From Bacteroidota bacterium (GTDB taxonomy: Bacteria; Bacteroidota; Bacteroidia; Sphingobacteriales; Sphingobacteriaceae), in assembly GCA_018266915.1 (NCBI GenBank), contig JAFDZM010000082.1:46743-110742 (forward strand): DNA of 64,000 nt, in the 5' to 3' direction. This document shows, piece by piece, positions 60,711-64,000 of the stretch. The translations under genes were made by a program, and so were the position numbers. Position 1 is the first letter of the stretch; each line of letters starts with the position of its first letter. Under the pieces are notes generated by a model. It was given only the letters and a program-made list of their open reading frames with translations, made no database searches and was not told the origin of the DNA.

Positions 60711-62732
60711 ATGAGAACATTTACCATTTTAACCATCCTTTTTTCTTTTATCTGTATTAACTCTTTTGCGCAAGGGAGTCAGTCTGCTAATTATGTTTAT
60801 GGCCGTGCACCCCTGCGCCAAAACCCGTATATTGAATTACCGCTAGGTGCAATAAAGCCGGAAGGCTGGCTTCGGGAAATGCTGATCAGGCAGAAAAACG
60901 GAGCTACAGGAAACCTGGACAAACTTTATCCATCGGTAATGGGAAAGCGTAACGGCTGGTTAGGTGGTGACGGCGATCAGTGGGAGCGCGGACCGTATTG
61001 GATAGACGGGCTTTTGCCCCTGGCCTACATTCTGAATGATAAAGAGCTCATAGCTAAAGTAAAGCCCTGGATAGAGTGGACAATAAAAAGTCAGCAACCT
61101 GACGGATATTTTGGTCCGGCAAAGGATTACAGTCCGGAGCCCGGCATACAGCGTGATAACAGCCACGATTGGTGGCCGAAGATTGTAATGCTGAAGGTGC
61201 TGATGCAATACTACTCAGCTACAGGTGATAAAAGGGTAATTAACCTGTTGACGAATTATTTCAAATACCAATTAAAAGAACTCCCAACACATCCGCTGGA
61301 TCATTGGTCATTTTGGGCGAGATACAGGGCGGGGGATAACCTGATGGTGGTTTACTGGCTGTACAATATCACCGGCGATAAATTTTTACTTGATCTTGCT
61401 GAGTTGCTTCACAAACAAACTTTTGATTATACAGGATCTTTCCTGAATACCGATTTGCTTGCTCGCGACGGTAGCATTCATGGTGTAAACCTTGCCGAAG
61501 GAATGAAAGAGCCGATTATTTATTATCAACAGCACACAGAAAAGAAATATCTTGAAGCTACCGAGAAAAGCTATGCCGATCTGCGCAAATACGACGGCAT
61601 GGTTAACGGCATGTTTGGCGGCGATGAATCGCTGCATGGTAATAATCCAACACAAGGTTCGGAACTTTGTACAGCTGTAGAGGAAATGTTCACGCTGGAA
61701 AATACACTGGCAATCACCGGCGATGTGAGTTATGCAGATCATTTGGAACGAATTGCTTTTAATGCTTTACCTGCCCAAGTAGACGAAAATCTGATTGACA
61801 GGCAATATTTTCAGCAAGCTAACCAGGTAATGGTTACGCAGGCCGACCGCAATTTCGATATCAATCATAGCGGAACTGATGTGTGCTATGGCTTGTTGAC
61901 CGGCTATGCCTGCTGTACCAGCAATATGCACCAGGGCTGGCCAAAATTTACACAGAATTTGTGGTATGCAACGGCTGATAAGGGTATTGCAGCGTTAGTT
62001 TATTCCCCATCAGAAGCAAAGATCATCGTAGCCAATGGAACCGTTGTTAATGTAAAAGAAGAAACCAGTTATCCCTTCAAGGGGACGATAAAATTCACTT
62101 TAAACACAAATAGCAAATCACCGATAATCTTTCCTTTCGATTTGAGGATACCTGAATGGTGCAAAAAGGCCACTATAAAAGTAAATGGAAAAATTGAGCA
62201 GGAGTCAACAGGGAACCAAATCTTAAAACTTAGTCGTGAATGGAAATCAGGTGATATTGTTGAACTGGAACTGCCTATGCACATCCGTCAAAACAGGTGG
62301 TATGAAAACTCGGTATCAGTTGAGCGTGGCCCGTTGGTTTATGCTTTGAAGATTGGGCAGGAAGTTAAAAAGGTTAATAACCCGAAAGATACCATTAATT
62401 ATGGCAGTACTTTTTATGAAGTGAGGCCAACCACCCTATGGAATTTCGGATTAATCTCCACACCCAAAGATAAACTTGATGAACAATTTAAAGTAGAAGA
62501 AACCGGAAAAGTTGCCAATTATCCATGGACTCTTGATGCTGCACCTATCATTATAAAAACCACAGCTAAACAAATACCTTCCTGGAAGTTATATGATGAA
62601 ATGGCAGGCCCATTGCCATACAGTAATATTTATAACGAAAATGAGCCGGTTCAACCCGATCAGCAGATCACATTAATACCATACGGATGCACCAAATTAC
62701 GGATATCAGAGTTTCCAGTCGTTAACAAATGA
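60711..62732 (+). CDS. Secreted GH127-type (DUF1680) glycoside hydrolase
   Basis: This 673-residue enzyme has a signal peptide ending near SFAQ at 21. The (alpha/alpha)-barrel runs from about 40 to 430 and beta domains follow. Family features are GPYWIDGLLPLAYILND, the SHDWWPKIVMLKVLMQYY segment, ELCTAVEEM (residues 318-326) and the cysteine cluster C392, C401, C402 in VCYGLLTGYACCTSN. In characterised beta-L-arabinofuranosidases a zinc-bound cysteine is the nucleophile. Here the usual CPCC-like cluster reads YACC, so one ligand may have changed. The enzyme probably removes arabinofuranose from plant glycans. Confidence 0.85.
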   Translation: MRTFTILTILFSFICINSFAQGSQSANYVYGRAPLRQNPYIELPLGAIKPEGWLREMLIRQKNGATGNLDKLYPSVMGKRNGWLGGDGDQWERGPYWIDGLLPLAYILNDKELIAKVKPWIEWTIKSQQPDGYFGPAKDYSPEPGIQRDNSHDWWPKIVMLKVLMQYYSATGDKRVINLLTNYFKYQLKELPTHPLDHWSFWARYRAGDNLMVVYWLYNITGDKFLLDLAELLHKQTFDYTGSFLNTDLLARDGSIHGVNLAEGMKEPIIYYQQHTEKKYLEATEKSYADLRKYDGMVNGMFGGDESLHGNNPTQGSELCTAVEEMFTLENTLAITGDVSYADHLERIAFNALPAQVDENLIDRQYFQQANQVMVTQADRNFDINHSGTDVCYGLLTGYACCTSNMHQGWPKFTQNLWYATADKGIAALVYSPSEAKIIVANGTVVNVKEETSYPFKGTIKFTLNTNSKSPIIFPFDLRIPEWCKKATIKVNGKIEQESTGNQILKLSREWKSGDIVELELPMHIRQNRWYENSVSVERGPLVYALKIGQEVKKVNNPKDTINYGSTFYEVRPTTLWNFGLISTPKDKLDEQFKVEETGKVANYPWTLDAAPIIIKTTAKQIPSWKLYDEMAGPLPYSNIYNENEPVQPDQQITLIPYGCTKLRISEFPVVNK

Positions 62733-62834
62733 GGGACTAATGACTTATTTGTTAGGAATTTCCCAAGTATTATAAATTTAGTTGATTAATACTTATCTTG
62801 CTTAGGTATACCCCCAATTACCTGAATTGTAAGA
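62733..62834. other. Short gap before the secreted unknown
   Basis: 102 bases. TATCTTGC, a one-base-short version of the -7 box, lies here and recurs before other genes. I see no strong terminator. Confidence 0.4.
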
Positions 62835-63563
62835 ATGTTGATCAAGACCTTAGTTTTAACTGCTTTTTTGGGGTTAATTGTTTTGCTGTCGTCGGCGCAG
62901 AGTCCGCCTCGCGATAGTGTTTTATATAGTACTGCCGCGGTTAACACAATCAACTATTTCAACGCAAATATTGGGGATCAGTCCGAAATTTATAGCGGCG
63001 ATCAGTATGATTTATTGCCTCCCGCCAATAAGGGTACATTTTATTTCCAGGATAAAAATTTTTGTACCCCCTCGTTAATCTGTTTTAATGCCAAATGGCA
63101 TAAGGATATCCCGGTATTATATGATGTCTATAACGATGTCATTGTGTCGGTAAACAACAACTACCTTTTCGTACTCAAGCGCGATAAACTATCCGACGTA
63201 TTTTTGCTCGGTCATCATTTTGTTTATTTCGATCCTAAAGGCCAGAACAATATGCCGACAGGGTTTTATGATGAATTGTACGATGGCCGTTCAAAAGTAC
63301 TGGTGAAACGGATTAAGACCATTTTCGATCACCAGGTATCAGCGCAGTTCGCTGAGATTATTTACGAAGATCATAGTACCATATATCTAAAAAAGGGGGA
63401 CAAGTTTTTGGAGATCAGCAGCAAGGGTAATTTGAAAGATGCGTTGGCTGATAAGAAGAAACAGATCAACGAATTTATGCGTGCTAATAAGATAAATTTC
63501 AATAAAGATAAAGAGGGTGCGGTTGCCAAAGTTGCTGGCTATTATGATCAGATAAGCAATTAG
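62835..63563 (+). CDS. Secreted protein of unknown function
   Basis: This 242-residue protein has a signal peptide ending near SSAQ at 22. The mature part is beta-rich (VLYDVYNDVIVSVNNNYLFVLKRDKL, HHFVYFDPKGQNNMPTGFYDELYDG) and ends with a Lys-rich helix (LADKKKQINEFMRANKINFNKDKEG). I do not recognise the family. It stops 1 base before the next ATG, so it and the STN gene are one operon and perhaps partners. Confidence 0.65.
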   Translation: MLIKTLVLTAFLGLIVLLSSAQSPPRDSVLYSTAAVNTINYFNANIGDQSEIYSGDQYDLLPPANKGTFYFQDKNFCTPSLICFNAKWHKDIPVLYDVYNDVIVSVNNNYLFVLKRDKLSDVFLLGHHFVYFDPKGQNNMPTGFYDELYDGRSKVLVKRIKTIFDHQVSAQFAEIIYEDHSTIYLKKGDKFLEISSKGNLKDALADKKKQINEFMRANKINFNKDKEGAVAKVAGYYDQISN

Positions 63564-63564
63564 T

Positions 63565-64000
63565 ATGGGAAAGTTCTATCTCGTCTTTTATATACTTTTT
63601 AGTTTGTCGCTGTTTGTAAAGGCTCAGCAAAGCAACCAGTTGATTGATGTTAATTACAAGCAGGCGTCGATAAGCCAGATGGTAGCTGATTTAAAGTCAA
63701 AGACGGGTTACCAGTTTTATTATGACCCGGTTCAAACGGATAGTTTGAGGGTTACTTTAGCATTGACCCAAAAGACTTTATCATTTGTTTTGGACAAGGC
63801 ATTTGAAAATACAGTTTACCATTATTTTATTACTGACGCTCATGAAGTGATACTGACCAAAAACCTTAAAGTTATTGCCGACTTAGCGCCCGGCATTTTT
63901 AATAATCAGCCCGCGCCTGCGGTCACGCAGGCGCCTCAGGCGGTAGTAGACTATTCCGAAGAAAAGACGGTGAAAGTAGCGGAAGCGACGACGGAGAACA
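63565..64000 (+). CDS. STN-domain secreted protein, C-terminus cut off by the window edge
   Basis: The frame is open to the end, giving 145 visible residues. A signal peptide ends near VKAQ. Residues 25-100 form the secretin/TonB short N-terminal (STN) pattern (IDVNYKQASISQMVADLKSKTGYQFYYDPVQTDSLRVTLALTQKTLSFVLDKAFENTVYHYFI). A linker with QPAPAVTQAPQAVV follows. Full-length relatives in Bacteroidota are often TonB-dependent receptors or carboxypeptidase-regulatory-like proteins. It starts 1 base after the previous stop. Confidence 0.8.
   Translation, partial: MGKFYLVFYILFSLSLFVKAQQSNQLIDVNYKQASISQMVADLKSKTGYQFYYDPVQTDSLRVTLALTQKTLSFVLDKAFENTVYHYFITDAHEVILTKNLKVIADLAPGIFNNQPAPAVTQAPQAVVDYSEEKTVKVAEATTEN

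Overview
The window looks like a stretch of core chromosome from a Bacteroidota bacterium of the Sphingobacteriaceae type, most like Mucilaginibacter or Pedobacter. This is inferred from gene content (DUF5686, DUF4199, GIN-domain, YXWGXW-repeat, STN-domain and BatA-domain proteins, GH20/GH43/GH127 enzymes, a THX ribosomal peptide), from many TAnnTTTG-type -7 promoter boxes ahead of genes, and from a low-GC codon style. There is one tRNA gene (Thr, CGT). No transposase, integrase, phage gene or CRISPR array is visible.

Layout. Positions 1-6.2 kb hold a cut-off secreted YXWGXW protein, a small conserved protein, two tandem HEAT-like paralogues, a paired M16 peptidase (catalytic plus non-catalytic subunit) and a lone SMI1/KNR4 protein. 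Positions 6.3-15 kb are housekeeping: guaB, a LOG-family hydrolase, cupin, tRNA-Thr, DUF488, DUF1801, an acyl-CoA carboxylase carboxyltransferase, two small membrane proteins, an M19 dipeptidase, trxB and a 43-residue THX gene. Positions 15-25 kb hold a GH20 hexosaminidase with a PA14 tail, a lipoprotein, DUF72, a CDP-alcohol transferase, a BatA-type vWA protein and a dihydroorotase-like pseudoenzyme followed by three small genes. Positions 25-31 kb are a minus-strand envelope operon (glycosyltransferase, membrane protein, GH3-like adenylase, dxr, rseP) ending at a strong terminator. Positions 31-43 kb hold a polyprenyl-phosphate-type glycosyltransferase, an M1 aminopeptidase, a polysaccharide deacetylase, a PfkB kinase, a sugar-lactone oxidase, an NAD(P)-binding protein, a GH43 enzyme and an AraC regulator with a zinc alcohol dehydrogenase.

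Positions 43-60.6 kb are the regulatory heart. They hold an SDR gene with an AraC-like direct repeat in front; a TetR regulator with a tripartite RND efflux operon sharing one 15-base operator half; a MarR regulator with a START-like secreted protein, an unrecognised 118-residue protein and a DUF5686 outer-membrane protein, all sharing a GTMAAC-N4-TTGAC operator; and an ArsR/SRPBCC pair with a doubled operator around its promoter. Positions 60.7-64 kb hold a GH127-type enzyme with a long inverted repeat around its promoter, then a secreted unknown and a cut-off STN-domain protein.

Many gene gaps carry locus-specific, word-like inverted repeats, and two copies of an 82-83 base nested palindrome start exactly at stop codons in the efflux/MarR region. 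The best candidate for an undescribed system is the MarR-controlled envelope module at 52.8-57.2 kb.
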